Shown one piece after another: positions 34,261 to 43,485 of a stretch of 64,000 bases of DNA; within the stretch, counting starts at the first letter, position 1; every line of letters starts with the position of its first letter. The translations under genes were made by a program, and so were the position numbers. The notes beneath the pieces are model-generated. The model was not told the origin of the DNA. It made no database searches and worked only from the letters and a program-made list of their open reading frames with translations. Origin of the DNA: Ruminococcus sp. (lineage in GTDB: Bacteria > Bacillota > Clostridia > Oscillospirales > Ruminococcaceae); assembly GCA_017521805.1 (NCBI GenBank), contig JAFXDK010000051.1:1-64000 (forward strand), written 5' to 3'.

Positions 34261-35550
34261 ATGTTAAAATCATCAAACAAAATCGATGTAAACACTGCTG
34301 AGCTGATTATCAGCATTGATGCAGAAACTTTTGAGGCTGCTGTTGAAAAGGAATATCAGCGTCAGAAGAAAAATATTCAGATTAACGGCTTCAGAAAGGG
34401 CAAGGTTTCAAGAAAGCTTGCTGAAAAGACTTTCGGTGAGGGTGCATTCTACGAGGGTGCTATTAACAGCCTTCTTGGTCCTGAGATTGACGCTGCTGTT
34501 GCTCAGGAGAATCTCACACTTGTTGACAGACCTGACGTTGAAGTTACTGCAATTGATAAGGAAACAGGCGTTGAACTCAAGGTTCTTTGCGTTACAAAAC
34601 CTGAAATTGAGCTTAATGATTACAAGGGCATAAAGGCTGCTAAAACTGTCAATGCTGTTACTGACGAGGATATCGACAAGCAGATTGAACTCATCAGAAA
34701 GAAGAACGCTCGCGTTGTTTCTGTTGATGACAGAGCAGCTCAGATGGGTGACGAAGTTATTATCGATTTCGAGGGCTTCTTCGGCGATGAGGCATTCGAG
34801 GGCGGAAAGGGTGAAAATCACGCTCTTAAGCTTGGCAGCGGTCAGTTTATCCCCGGATTTGAGGATCAGATCTGCGGTAAAAATATTGGTGAAGAGTTCG
34901 ACGTTGTTGTAACTTTCCCCGAGGATTACCAGATGACAGATTACGCTGGCAAGGAAGCTGTATTCAAGACAAAGCTCCATTCAATCAGCTATGAGGAGCT
35001 CCCTGAAATTGACGATGAGCTTATTAAGGACGCTACAGAGTTTGATTCTGTAGAGGAGTACAGAGAAAATATCCGCACACAGCTTGAGGCTTCCGCTGAG
35101 AGACAGGCAGAGGCTTCATTCGAGAACGCAGTTCTTGAGGCACTTATCGCTAAGGTAGATTCACCCATTCCTAATTGTATGTTCGAGCAGAGAATTGACG
35201 AGCTCGTAAATTCATTCGATCGTCAGCTCCAGCAGCAGAAGATGAGCCTTAAGCTTTACTGCCAGTACACAGGTATGGATGAGATGTCTATTAGAGACAG
35301 TTACAGAGATCGCGCTGAGAGTGAAGTAAAGCTCAGACTTGCTCTTGAAAAGGTTGCAGAGCTTGAAAATCTCGAAGTAACTGATGAAGATATCGAGAAT
35401 GGTCTCGGCGAGATTGCAGCTGCAAACAATATGGACGTAGCTACCGTAAGAAGATTTATTTCTATCCCTGACTTCACAGCTGATATGAAGGTTCAGAAGG
35501 CTGTTGAGTTCGTAAAGGAAAATGCAGTTGCTGAAGATGCAGCTGAATAA
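34261..35550 (+). CDS. tig: Trigger factor
   Basis: The 429-aa ribosome-bound chaperone and prolyl isomerase has the N-terminal ribosome-binding signature NGFRKGKVSRKL (the usual Pro is Ser here), the FKBP domain with VIIDFEGFFGDEAFEGG and GSGQFIPGFEDQICG, and the helical C-terminal domain. AATGGAGGA precedes ATG 34261. It is followed by clpP and clpX, a widely conserved order. Confidence 0.95.
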   Translation: MLKSSNKIDVNTAELIISIDAETFEAAVEKEYQRQKKNIQINGFRKGKVSRKLAEKTFGEGAFYEGAINSLLGPEIDAAVAQENLTLVDRPDVEVTAIDKETGVELKVLCVTKPEIELNDYKGIKAAKTVNAVTDEDIDKQIELIRKKNARVVSVDDRAAQMGDEVIIDFEGFFGDEAFEGGKGENHALKLGSGQFIPGFEDQICGKNIGEEFDVVVTFPEDYQMTDYAGKEAVFKTKLHSISYEELPEIDDELIKDATEFDSVEEYRENIRTQLEASAERQAEASFENAVLEALIAKVDSPIPNCMFEQRIDELVNSFDRQLQQQKMSLKLYCQYTGMDEMSIRDSYRDRAESEVKLRLALEKVAELENLEVTDEDIENGLGEIAAANNMDVATVRRFISIPDFTADMKVQKAVEFVKENAVAEDAAE

Positions 35551-35576
35551 TCAAAACAATCATAACAGAAATATTG

Positions 35577-35608
35577 TTGTCCCGTTTTATGCGGGACAAT
35601 GATTTTAT
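35577..35608 (+). terminator. Hairpin between tig and clpP
   Basis: TTGTCCCG (35577-35584) pairs perfectly with CGGGACAA (35592-35599), followed by TGATTTT. It is probably a partial terminator or processing site. Confidence 0.6.
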
Positions 35609-35647
35609 TAACATATTCCGACAAGAAATAAGAAAGGACGATGAATT

Positions 35648-36235
35648 ATGAGTTTTATCCCTTATGTTGTTGAGCAGACAGGCCGCGGAGAGCGTTCTTA
35701 TGATATTTTTTCACGCCTTCTGAATGACAGAATTATAATGCTTTCAGATCAAGTAAACGATGCTACAGCAAGCCTTGTTGTTGCTCAGCTACTTTTCCTT
35801 GAAAGTCAGGACACAGAAAAGGATATTTCGCTTTATATCAACTCACCCGGCGGTTCAATCACAGCTGGTATGGCGATATATGATACAATGCAGTATATCA
35901 AATGTGATGTTTCAACTATCTGTATTGGTATGGCTGCTTCAATGGGCGCATTTCTCCTTGCAGCAGGTGCTAAGGGCAAGCGTCTTGCGCTTCCTAACAG
36001 TGAAATTATGATACATCAGCCTCTTATTTCGGGCGGTCTTGGCGGTCAGTGTACAGACATCAAAATTCATTCCGACCATCTGCTTAGAACTCGTCAGAAA
36101 ATGAATGAGCTTCTTGCTCAGAATACAGGAAAATCTATTGAGCAGGTTGAAATTGATACCGAACGTGACAATTATATGACAGCTCAGGAGGCTCTTGCAT
36201 ACGGAATTGTTGATAAAGTTATTGAGAAAAGGTAG
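35648..36235 (+). CDS. clpP: ATP-dependent Clp protease proteolytic subunit
   Basis: The 195-aa serine protease has its catalytic triad in [11 protein letters not shown] (Ser), EIMIHQP (His) and TERDNYM (Asp), with [11 protein letters not shown] near the front. It forms a tetradecamer that degrades substrates fed by ClpX, encoded eight bases downstream. Confidence 0.97.
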   Translation: MSFIPYVVEQTGRGERSYDIFSRLLNDRIIMLSDQVNDATASLVVAQLLFLESQDTEKDISLYINSPGGSITAGMAIYDTMQYIKCDVSTICIGMAASMGAFLLAAGAKGKRLALPNSEIMIHQPLISGGLGGQCTDIKIHSDHLLRTRQKMNELLAQNTGKSIEQVEIDTERDNYMTAQEALAYGIVDKVIEKR

Positions 36236-36243
36236 GGAGGCTT

Positions 36244-37527
36244 ATGGCACAGTTTAAGGTTTGCAGTTTTTGCGGCAGGGGAGAAAATGCCACAGGTGCA
36301 ATGTTTTCTACTGCTACTTCAAATATCTGTGACGAGTGTATTATTTATTGCTATGAGCAGCTTGTAGGTCCTGAATTTATGAAAGCTAAGCGCAAGGAAG
36401 CTAAAAACGTTCTTGCAGATAAAAATGGTATCAAGCTGATGAAGCCTGCTGAAATCAAGGCATTTCTTGATGACTATGTAATCGGACAGGATGAGGCTAA
36501 AATGTCGCTTGCTGTAGCTGTTTACAATCATTATAAGCGTATAAACAGTCAGGATTCCAAGAGTAAAAAAGATGATGAGGTTGAGCTCCAGAAAAGTAAT
36601 GTTCTGCTTCTTGGTCCCACTGGTGTGGGAAAAACCTTTCTTGCTCAAACGCTTGCAAAGCTTCTCAATGTACCATTTGCCATTGCTGATGCTACTACCG
36701 TTACAGAGGCTGGATATGTTGGTGATGACGTTGAAAACGTTCTGCTGAGACTTATTCAGGCGGCAGATTTCGATATTGAAGCTGCTGAAAAGGGTATTAT
36801 TTATATTGATGAAATTGACAAAATAGCAAGAAAATCTGAGAATACGTCAATTACAAGAGATGTCAGCGGTGAGGGTGTTCAGCAGGCACTTCTTAAAATA
36901 ATTGAGGGCACGATATCAAATGTTCCTCCTCAGGGCGGCAGAAAGCATCCTAATCAGGAGACGCTTAAAATTGATACAAAAAATATTCTCTTTATCTGCG
37001 GCGGTGCATTTGATGGACTTGAAAATCAGATTCAGAAGCGTATTGGCAAATCTCCAATAGGTTTCGGCGGGGAAATAAAGAGCAATAAAACTGAGGGAGA
37101 AAATATTTTCAAAAAGGTAGTTCCAAAGGATCTTATAAAATTTGGTATGGTTCCTGAATTTATAGGCAGACTTCCCGTTATATCCGTTCTTGATGAGCTT
37201 GATGAAAGTGCACTTGTTCGTATTCTCACAGAGCCAAAAAATGCTATAGTTAAGCAGTATAAGAAGCTGTTCAGTTATGATAAGGTAAAGCTCGAAATCG
37301 AGGATGACGCTCTTGTAGAGATTGCTAAAAAGGCTCTTGCGCAGAAAACAGGTGCAAGAGGACTACGCTCAATTTTAGAGGGAGTTCTTATGCAATCAAT
37401 GTACAGCGTGCCCTCTGACAGTACTATCACAAAGGTTATTGTGAAAAAAGAGTGCATTACAGAAAATGCACAGCCTGAATATGTGAAAAAAAAGACTGAG
37501 AAAAAGACAGTAAAGGTTGCTGAATAA
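36244..37527 (+). CDS. clpX: ATP-dependent Clp protease ATPase subunit ClpX
   Basis: The 427-aa AAA+ unfoldase has an N-terminal zinc-binding domain (CSFCGRG ... NICDECI), Walker [17 protein letters not shown], Walker [14 protein letters not shown], the pore-loop region and sensor 2 in [12 protein letters not shown]. It recognises ssrA-tagged proteins and delivers them to ClpP; the tmRNA gene is also in this window. Confidence 0.97.
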   Translation: MAQFKVCSFCGRGENATGAMFSTATSNICDECIIYCYEQLVGPEFMKAKRKEAKNVLADKNGIKLMKPAEIKAFLDDYVIGQDEAKMSLAVAVYNHYKRINSQDSKSKKDDEVELQKSNVLLLGPTGVGKTFLAQTLAKLLNVPFAIADATTVTEAGYVGDDVENVLLRLIQAADFDIEAAEKGIIYIDEIDKIARKSENTSITRDVSGEGVQQALLKIIEGTISNVPPQGGRKHPNQETLKIDTKNILFICGGAFDGLENQIQKRIGKSPIGFGGEIKSNKTEGENIFKKVVPKDLIKFGMVPEFIGRLPVISVLDELDESALVRILTEPKNAIVKQYKKLFSYDKVKLEIEDDALVEIAKKALAQKTGARGLRSILEGVLMQSMYSVPSDSTITKVIVKKECITENAQPEYVKKKTEKKTVKVAE

Positions 37528-37534
37528 AAATAGC

Positions 37535-37567
37535 GGCGGTATTCATTGCGAATACCGCCTTTTTTTC
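37535..37567. terminator. Bidirectional terminator after clpX
   Basis: GGCGGTATTC (37535-37544) pairs with GAATACCGCC (37550-37559), followed by eight T. A-rich upstream sequence gives a T tail on the other strand for rarA. Confidence 0.9.
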
Positions 37568-37569
37568 GA

Positions 37570-38841
37570 TTATTTAAGCTCACTTATTATTTTTCTGCGA
37601 TACTGCAAAGCCGCCTGTTCCGTTTTGTTTTCACCGAAATTGTAGTATATCCTGTCAGCCAGAGCATCTGGGAGATACTGCTGTTTTACATAGTGATTTG
37701 GATAATCATGGGGATATAGATAATGCTGTCCCACAACCTTTGCACCCTTGCCGTCAAAGTGTTTATTTTGCAGATGCCGTGGGAAATCCAGAGCGTCACA
37801 GCTTCTTACATCGGCAAGGGCCGCATCAATTGCCGATTCTGCGCTGTTTGACTTGGGAGCAGTTGCAAGAAGAATTATCGCTTCTGCAAGAGGAATACGC
37901 GCCTCAGGAAGTCCCAGCTGCAAAGCGGAATCTACACAGGCTTTAGTCACGACAATTGCCTGCGGATAGGCAAGTCCTACATCTTCGGCGGCAATAACAA
38001 GAAGTCGGCGGCAGAGGGAGATAATATCCCCAGCCTCAATAAGCCGTGCGGCATAGTGGAGAGCCGCGTTTTCGTCAGAGCCTCGGATAGACTTTTGTAA
38101 AGCGGAGAGAATATCATAATGCTGGTCGCCGTCGCGGTCATAGCGCATATTGCTCCGCTGAACGAGTACAGACAGAGAATTCTCAGTAATTGTAACAGTT
38201 CCCTCGGCGATTTCACCGCAGAGAACACAAAGCTCCACTGTATTCATAGCCTTGCGAACATCACCACCGCAGCCGTAAGCAATAGAACGGCACACCGCGT
38301 CTGTTACATTAATGGCATTTCCTGATTCTTCGGCAATAATGCGGAATCCACGCTTAATGGCAGGTATAAGCTGTTCTGCGGTAACAGGCTTGAATTCGAA
38401 AACAGTGCTTCGGCTTATAACCGCATTGTACACGGAGAAATAGGGATTTTCCGTAGTTGACGCAATCAGCGTAATATCGCCATTTTCGATGTATTCAAGC
38501 AGACTTTGCTGCTGTTTTTTATTGAGATACTGTATCTCGTCAAGGTAAAGGAGAATACCATTTTCACTGCCGAAAGTACCAATATCAGCAACAACGTCTT
38601 TAATATCAGAAATTGAAGCATTTGTGCCGTTGAGCTTATACAAGGACATACCGCAGTTTTCGGCTATAATACGGGCAACGGTAGTTTTTCCCACGCCTGA
38701 CGGACCATAGAAAATCATATTTGGCACAGTTCCGCTGTCAATAATTTTTCGCAGGGGCTTACCCTCGGCGAGAATATGCTCCTGCCCAACCACATCGGCA
38801 AGAGTTTTAGGGCGGATTTTATCAGCTAATGGTGCGGACAT
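37570..38841 (-). CDS. rarA: Replication-associated recombination protein A (AAA+ ATPase)
   Basis: The 423-aa protein starts PLADKIRPKTLADVVGQEHI, then Walker A YGPSGVGKTTVARIIAE, Walker B LYLDEIQYLNKKQQ and the MgsA C-terminal domain (YLYPHDYPNHYVKQQYLP). It acts at stalled replication forks. It follows a small papain-like gene by two bases. Confidence 0.95.
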   Translation of the reverse strand: MSAPLADKIRPKTLADVVGQEHILAEGKPLRKIIDSGTVPNMIFYGPSGVGKTTVARIIAENCGMSLYKLNGTNASISDIKDVVADIGTFGSENGILLYLDEIQYLNKKQQQSLLEYIENGDITLIASTTENPYFSVYNAVISRSTVFEFKPVTAEQLIPAIKRGFRIIAEESGNAINVTDAVCRSIAYGCGGDVRKAMNTVELCVLCGEIAEGTVTITENSLSVLVQRSNMRYDRDGDQHYDILSALQKSIRGSDENAALHYAARLIEAGDIISLCRRLLVIAAEDVGLAYPQAIVVTKACVDSALQLGLPEARIPLAEAIILLATAPKSNSAESAIDAALADVRSCDALDFPRHLQNKHFDGKGAKVVGQHYLYPHDYPNHYVKQQYLPDALADRIYYNFGENKTEQAALQYRRKIISELK

Positions 38842-38843
38842 TA

Positions 38844-39206
38844 TTATTCTCCTTTCGGTGTAATCTTCCAGTAGTATCGGCGGTTTGATTCGGGGAAATC
38901 CTCCATAACGCCGTGTTCGGGGTCATAGAATGTTCCGTCACAGTGCAGCGACCAATGCCAGCAGCGCGGAGTTTCAAGGCTGAGCATACAAAGAGGGGGG
39001 AGCTCGTGTTTATAGCGGACAGGCACACGGGCATCGGAAACGGTAAATCCGTAATTCCGCAGAGTATCTTTCATTTCGCGGAGTGTAGTCTCCCTGTCAT
39101 TGCCTATAATCTGACATATTGCTTCGGCTGATGTACCAATCAGCATAGCAAGTACTGCCTGACCGCACTGTAAATCTGTAGGTTCGTGGATATAGTTTAT
39201 GTTCAT
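38844..39206 (-). CDS. Papain-like (C39-type) cysteine peptidase-like protein
   Basis: The 120-aa protein has the start LQCGQAVLAMLIG, with the Gln-x-Cys pair of C39-like peptidases, and later HWSLHCDGTFYDPEHG, which supplies the His and Asp of a catalytic triad. It is small and lacks an ABC transporter or signal peptide, so it is a stand-alone cytoplasmic member. The substrate is unknown. Confidence 0.75.
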   Translation of the reverse strand: MNINYIHEPTDLQCGQAVLAMLIGTSAEAICQIIGNDRETTLREMKDTLRNYGFTVSDARVPVRYKHELPPLCMLSLETPRCWHWSLHCDGTFYDPEHGVMEDFPESNRRYYWKITPKGE

Positions 39207-39224
39207 TGGCTGCTCCTAAAGGTT

Positions 39225-39650
39225 CTATCGCCTTTTATATGTAATAATTTCAGGTTCGCTTCCGTTTACGCTGTAGCTACATAATAGTATGAAGCTTGTA
39301 TCAGCAACAACACCGTAGCATATACCAAGGTCGGCAAATTCAATCTGACAGCCAAGATAAATGTAATTATCATTGAGAAATTTTACCTTTTTGCCGCTGG
39401 GTAGAGTATATTCAAGGTTTACAAACTGTCCTGAAAGCTCGTATAATTGCGATATTTCGGGTATATCCTCTGATTTGAGTAACTTGTTGATTTCATTAAT
39501 AAGAGTGGTTTTAAACTCATCATACAATGCTCTGCCACCAATTTTAATGTACTCAGCTGCGATACATCGGTTCGCACAGTTTTTCTCACAGCCGCAGCAA
39601 TCCTTATTGTAAGGACATTCACTGCAATCAATACCACAAATTGAATTCAT
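39225..39650 (-). CDS. Cysteine-rich DUF3795-like protein
   Basis: The 141-aa protein begins ICGIDCSECPYNKDCCGCEK, a Cys-rich metal-binding head like DUF3795 proteins, followed by a helical stretch and a beta-rich C-terminal half of its own (VKFLNDNYIYLGCQIEFADL). A second, shorter DUF3795 protein lies at 40479-40766. Function unknown. Confidence 0.7.
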   Translation of the reverse strand: MNSICGIDCSECPYNKDCCGCEKNCANRCIAAEYIKIGGRALYDEFKTTLINEINKLLKSEDIPEISQLYELSGQFVNLEYTLPSGKKVKFLNDNYIYLGCQIEFADLGICYGVVADTSFILLCSYSVNGSEPEIITYKRR

Positions 39651-39662
39651 AATACACCTCTT

Positions 39663-40154
39663 TCAATGTTTAGATACAACATACCACACATCAATCTCGC
39701 TTTTTTCGGGAACTTCAAAAAGGCTTTGCACCTTGTTGAAAAGCCCCTCGTCAACGTAAAAATCACAGCCGCCATTGCCCTCTGAAATTCGATTATTGCG
39801 TTTTTCGATGTTCTTATGCCAAATTTCATCGGAAACATCTATATAATGCCATTCAAAATCAACTCCGAGAGAATTGAAATAATCGGAAATATCCTTTCTG
39901 TTCTGACGTGTCCAGAAACCCCAGTCAAGAATGACATTTGCACCCGATTTTACAATTTCAGCCGCCTTTTTCCGCAGATATAAATTGACTTTCACAGCAA
40001 AAATGTTGTAAAACTCTCCCTGTTCATTGTCGATGAGGTCAAATGTAGCCTCGTCGGTGGAGAGTATCACAGCATTATATTTTTCTTTAAGCTGTGCGGC
40101 ATAATATGACTTTCCGCTGCATATTTTTCCGCAGATTAATATTACTTTTTTCAT
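39663..40154 (-). CDS. P-loop kinase-like ATP-binding protein
   Basis: The start is ATG 40154 (MKKVILICGKICSGKSYYAA), one base after the TfoX-like gene; the longer frame runs back through that gene. The 163-aa protein has a Walker A (GKICSGKS), STDEATFD after strand 2, and NVILDWGFWTRQNR, the pattern of small nucleotide or zeta-toxin-like kinases. The substrate is unknown. Confidence 0.78.
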   Translation of the reverse strand: MKKVILICGKICSGKSYYAAQLKEKYNAVILSTDEATFDLIDNEQGEFYNIFAVKVNLYLRKKAAEIVKSGANVILDWGFWTRQNRKDISDYFNSLGVDFEWHYIDVSDEIWHKNIEKRNNRISEGNGGCDFYVDEGLFNKVQSLFEVPEKSEIDVWYVVSKH

Positions 40155-40155
40155 A

Positions 40156-40476
40156 TTATTTTTTCTTTCTTGGCTTTCTTTCGGGTAAATCGGGGTACAT
40201 TTCGCAAACCATTTTCTGCAATAACTCTCTATCATCAAGAATTGTAACGGGCAGCATCGGCTTAGCACCCTCATATGGCGGTTCAGCAATACTGTCAGGC
40301 ATATATTTTTTGCTTGCTTCGGTTATTTTTACCATAAATCCGTCGCCGTATATACCGCCGAAAATTCGTTCGCGATAATAAAATATATAGCCGCCCATCA
40401 TCTGTATATTGCGTATATTTTCCAATCCTGAAAGCTGTTCCATAATATACATTGCAAGTTCTTTTGGTGATGACAT
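40156..40476 (-). CDS. TfoX/Sxy N-terminal domain protein
   Basis: The 106-aa protein has the TfoX N-domain pattern (ENIRNIQMMGGYIFYYRERI, FGGIYGDGFMVKI, EGAKPML). Stand-alone copies are common in Firmicutes and are of unknown function; a role in competence is established only for the full-length gammaproteobacterial protein. It ends in a basic KPRKKK tail and lies two bases after the DUF3795 gene. Confidence 0.85.
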   Translation of the reverse strand: MSSPKELAMYIMEQLSGLENIRNIQMMGGYIFYYRERIFGGIYGDGFMVKITEASKKYMPDSIAEPPYEGAKPMLPVTILDDRELLQKMVCEMYPDLPERKPRKKK

Positions 40477-40478
40477 AA

Positions 40479-40766
40479 TTATTTCTCCATTTCCTTTAAT
40501 GCTTGCACTCTTGAAGCAACACTTTTGTTAAATTCATCATCTGTGAATTTAGGGTCTCTGGTACTCATCCATATTTTGCAAGGCAGTTCGCTGCATTGTG
40601 CACAGTTTTTTAATTTCTTTTGATTTATTGCACATTCATATATAAGGCAAGACTGGTTGTCTGGCATAAAGAATACTTTGCCGTTGCAATCATTACATCC
40701 TTTGCATAAATTTCCTAAATAACTACATTCATTGCATTTAGTACCGCAACAACTTAGTTCTGACAT
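40479..40766 (-). CDS. DUF3795 cysteine-rich protein
   Basis: The 95-aa protein carries nine or more Cys in the first 65 residues (CCGTKCNEC, LCKGCNDC, CAQCSELPC), a pattern typical of DUF3795, presumed to bind a metal or Fe-S cluster. It starts downstream of a 12-bp palindrome at 40787-40798. Confidence 0.82.
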   Translation of the reverse strand: MSELSCCGTKCNECSYLGNLCKGCNDCNGKVFFMPDNQSCLIYECAINQKKLKNCAQCSELPCKIWMSTRDPKFTDDEFNKSVASRVQALKEMEK

Positions 40767-40786
40767 TTTTAAACCTCCCTTATAGT

Positions 40787-40798
40787 AGAAACGTTTCT
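40787..40798 (-). promoter_or_regulatory. Perfect 12-bp palindrome upstream of DUF3795 gene
   Basis: AGAAACGTTTCT is self-complementary and shares the core GAAACGTTTC with the palindrome at 7484-7495. It sits in the 36-base gap after dcd and could be an operator. Confidence 0.4.
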
Positions 40799-40802
40799 GA
40801 GT

Positions 40803-41336
40803 TTATTTATCGCAATCCATAAACACACGTGAGCCTGTTGCGCCCATTTGTCCTTGATATTTTCCGTTGTAGGAATTAAGAGCAGGCTCGTCCATTTCCG
40901 CAAAAACAAGCTGTCCAACACGTCTGCCAGCCTTTAACTCAATGGCACATCTGTTGGCATTGTAGAGCTCCAGAGTGATTTCGCCCTTGAATCCGGGGTC
41001 AACCCAGCCTGCATTTTGAATGAATAAGCCCATTCTTCCAAGGGAGCTTCTTCCATCCACAAAGGCTGTAAGATTATCAGGCAACTCAAAATATTCCATA
41101 GTTGTGGCAAGCACAAATTCTCCGGGCATTATAAGATAACTATCTGTAGTTATGGTCTTGTAGCTTATCTGACTTTCAAGTGTTATGATATTTGACGGTG
41201 TATCGTCAACAACGCTGAAAGTGTTTCCCAAGCGTATATCCACACTGGCAGGCTGAATCTGCTTCTTTGTCACAGGATTTATGACAAGGGATTTTTCATC
41301 GAGCATTTTTATAATTGTTCTATCTGATAAAATCAT
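40803..41336 (-). CDS. dcd: dCTP deaminase
   Basis: The 177-aa trimeric enzyme shows the family motifs IQPASVDIRLGNTF, FVDGRSSLGRMGLFIQNAGW and DPGFKGEITLELYN with the catalytic Glu, and ends GQMGATGSRVF. It makes dUTP from dCTP for thymidylate synthesis; a bifunctional dUTP-forming variant cannot be excluded. It overlaps the methyltransferase stop by one base. Confidence 0.93.
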   Translation of the reverse strand: MILSDRTIIKMLDEKSLVINPVTKKQIQPASVDIRLGNTFSVVDDTPSNIITLESQISYKTITTDSYLIMPGEFVLATTMEYFELPDNLTAFVDGRSSLGRMGLFIQNAGWVDPGFKGEITLELYNANRCAIELKAGRRVGQLVFAEMDEPALNSYNGKYQGQMGATGSRVFMDCDK

Positions 41337-42133
41337 TATTTCACGTCCTTTAAAGTCAATTCCGCCATAGCCACATAATGAAGCACATCAAACTGCGGCG
41401 GAGCTTCATTTTCAAGCATATTTCCGTGTTCTTCCTCCCAGAGTTTCAGAGCGTCCGCAGAAAGTGACGCACCGACACCGCGGCAGGCTCTCATTCTGCC
41501 GTGCCAGCTTTCACGGGTAAATGGGAGCATCACATCGTATTCCTCTCGGTAGGTAACATCGAAAAATTCGAGATATTCATCGGGCACCCACATAGGCTTG
41601 CGGATTTCCCCTGAACTGTTCCAAGAGGGATTATATTTAAGTATAATATCCTCGCTTCGTGCGGCGATTTTATCCTCAAAGGGCAGCCAAGCCATATACA
41701 GAATGAGGAATTTTCCGCCATTTTTCAGCACTTTAGCAAGCTTCGGAGCAATTATCTTATGGTCGGGATACCATATGCACTGACAGGCGGTTGCAACGTC
41801 AAAAGAATTTTCGGGATAGTCGATTTCTTCCGCAGGGCAGGGGAGGAATGTAATATCCATATTCTCAGCCTGTGCAAGCTGAATTGCTTGTTCAATCTGA
41901 TTTGGTGAAATATCCGTGCCTGTCCAGTCAGCGCCAAAACGGCACATATTTCTGGGGAGTACACCCGTTCCTGTGCCTATATCAAGGACTTTCTGCCCTT
42001 TTACGCATAACCCACGGTCAGCAATTTTCTGATAGAATATTTCAGGGTAGATATCCCTGTATTTAGCGTAATCCTGCGAAGTTTTACCCCAGTCGAAAGG
42101 TTTTCCGCCGTCAATATTGTTTAGTTTCTGCAT
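41336..42133 (-). CDS. Class I SAM-dependent methyltransferase
   Basis: The 265-aa protein has the SAM-binding motif I VLDIGTGTGVLPRNM, motif II after WTGTDISPNQIEQA and ENSFDVATACQCIWY, typical of UbiE/Methyltransf_11 proteins. N-terminal DWGKTSQDYAKYRDIYP is seen in many such small-molecule methyltransferases. The substrate is unknown. Confidence 0.88.
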   Translation of the reverse strand: MQKLNNIDGGKPFDWGKTSQDYAKYRDIYPEIFYQKIADRGLCVKGQKVLDIGTGTGVLPRNMCRFGADWTGTDISPNQIEQAIQLAQAENMDITFLPCPAEEIDYPENSFDVATACQCIWYPDHKIIAPKLAKVLKNGGKFLILYMAWLPFEDKIAARSEDIILKYNPSWNSSGEIRKPMWVPDEYLEFFDVTYREEYDVMLPFTRESWHGRMRACRGVGASLSADALKLWEEEHGNMLENEAPPQFDVLHYVAMAELTLKDVK

Positions 42134-42143
42134 ATCGGTTTCC

Positions 42144-42683
42144 TCACTTTCTGTTATTTCTTTTTATGAATTTTACAATTCTCGGTCTGTTATATCTCTG
42201 CATAATGACAAATAGCAGGTCATACAAAGCACCAAGTACCGAAGTTATAACAAATACGGGCAGCGCTCCGAACCATATAGCTGAAATTATCGGCAAAAAG
42301 CTGAAAGGGATAATTGTCTCATGAACAAGTTCTGCCTGACACATTGCCTGAGCGATTTCATCCCAGCTGTGAATTGAAGCGTCAAAGAGGGAGCTGTCAT
42401 AGGTTGGCAGATTCTTTTTCCAATTTTTCACATTCAGCTTTTTGTACATAGACTGCTCAAAATTGCCTGTCTGAAACCATTTTTTAGTATAGTCAGTTTT
42501 GTTATTCATAACAGCGTTATATATTTGTCCGATAATCAGCCTGATACAAAAGTGATAGGCGATTGTTCCAAACGTAATTGCAAGGCTGAGAAAAATCTCC
42601 ATATCTGTAAGGCTGTAAAGGAGGGTAGTACATAATGTAGCTGCAATTGTTGAAAAAGCGATAAGCTTCATTGTTTTTGCCAT
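42144..42683 (-). CDS. Membrane protein resembling CrtO-type acyltransferases
   Basis: The 179-aa protein has membrane segments at about residues 5-24, 28-52, 127-145 and 145-165. The middle NFEQSMYKKLNVKNWKKNLP and QAMCQAELVHETIIPFSFLP resemble the glycosyl-4,4'-diaponeurosporenoate acyltransferase family. No carotenoid genes are nearby, so the substrate is probably different. The assignment is tentative. Confidence 0.55.
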   Translation of the reverse strand: MAKTMKLIAFSTIAATLCTTLLYSLTDMEIFLSLAITFGTIAYHFCIRLIIGQIYNAVMNNKTDYTKKWFQTGNFEQSMYKKLNVKNWKKNLPTYDSSLFDASIHSWDEIAQAMCQAELVHETIIPFSFLPIISAIWFGALPVFVITSVLGALYDLLFVIMQRYNRPRIVKFIKRNNRK

Positions 42684-42718
42684 TTATATCAATGCTCCTC
42701 GTATTTTTTTATAATAGT

Positions 42719-43414
42719 TCAGGTGATTGGGGCGAGATTTTCCTCTTTGACGCTCAGTTCATAGGGCAAATAAGCCGAGCCCATCCGTATAGCAAGCTCG
42801 TGAGCACTTTCTTCAGTAAAATTACCGGAAATTACAGTTTCATTTCCGGAAACATATGCGTTGACAACAGGGGAATAAATTAATTCATCATCGAGCCAGA
42901 TTGTGATTGGCGTACCCGTGCCTGCGAGTTCTGCAGTTGCATCTGAAAAAGCCTGAGCCCCTTTTTCTTCAAAGCATAAATTAACTATGTAATCATTATC
43001 AGGGGAAAGCAGAGCAAAATAAGCAGAAGCAATATCTTCATTTGTAATAATCAGCTCGCCGTCCTGAGAATCACCCTTATACATTTTTAGAGAATTCGGC
43101 ATTGTCAGCAGTTCGGCTGTATTCTTATGCCAAGCCATAACCATATTGAAATCAATTTGAATGGTATTCAGCTCATAATCTGCATAAACTGAACAAGTTG
43201 TATCAGAGTAAGCATTTGTGAAACGCTGTGTGAGTATTTCGGAAATCTTATCAAGAGTACTATCATCAGCATTTTCATCAGCTGAAAAAATGATATAGCT
43301 GTCGTAAGTATATTCTGTAGTTTCGGCAGAAGTTTCATTTGAAGATGCAGAAGTATCGTTTGTACAGCCTGTTAAAAGTAATGACATGGATAATAAGAAT
43401 AATAATTTTTTCAT
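42719..43414 (-). CDS. Lipoprotein with SecD P1-head-like domain
   Basis: The 231-aa protein has a lipoprotein signal peptide (LLLTGC, Cys at about residue 17) and a Ser/Thr/Glu linker. An N-terminal part with LDKISEILTQRFTNAY is followed by a part that reads like the SecD periplasmic P1 domain: YIVNLCFEEKGAQAFSDATA, ITIWLDDELIYSPVVNAYVS, VISGNFTEESAHELAIRMG, LPYELSVKEE. The SecD membrane helices are absent. It would be anchored outside the cell. Whether it helps export or uses the fold for something else is unknown. Confidence 0.7.
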   Translation of the reverse strand: MKKLLFLLSMSLLLTGCTNDTSASSNETSAETTEYTYDSYIIFSADENADDSTLDKISEILTQRFTNAYSDTTCSVYADYELNTIQIDFNMVMAWHKNTAELLTMPNSLKMYKGDSQDGELIITNEDIASAYFALLSPDNDYIVNLCFEEKGAQAFSDATAELAGTGTPITIWLDDELIYSPVVNAYVSGNETVISGNFTEESAHELAIRMGSAYLPYELSVKEENLAPIT

Positions 43415-43442
43415 AATAATCTCCTAATCTCCTAATTTCCTA

Positions 43443-43474
43443 AAAAACACAGGGACGGACAGAACGTCCGCCCC
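43443..43474 (-). terminator. Terminator downstream of glyA
   Basis: GGGACGGAC (43452-43460) pairs with GTCCGCCCC (43466-43474) with one mismatch; on the minus strand a TGTGTTTTTT tail follows. Confidence 0.7.
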
Positions 43475-43485
43475 TTAGGTAATTT

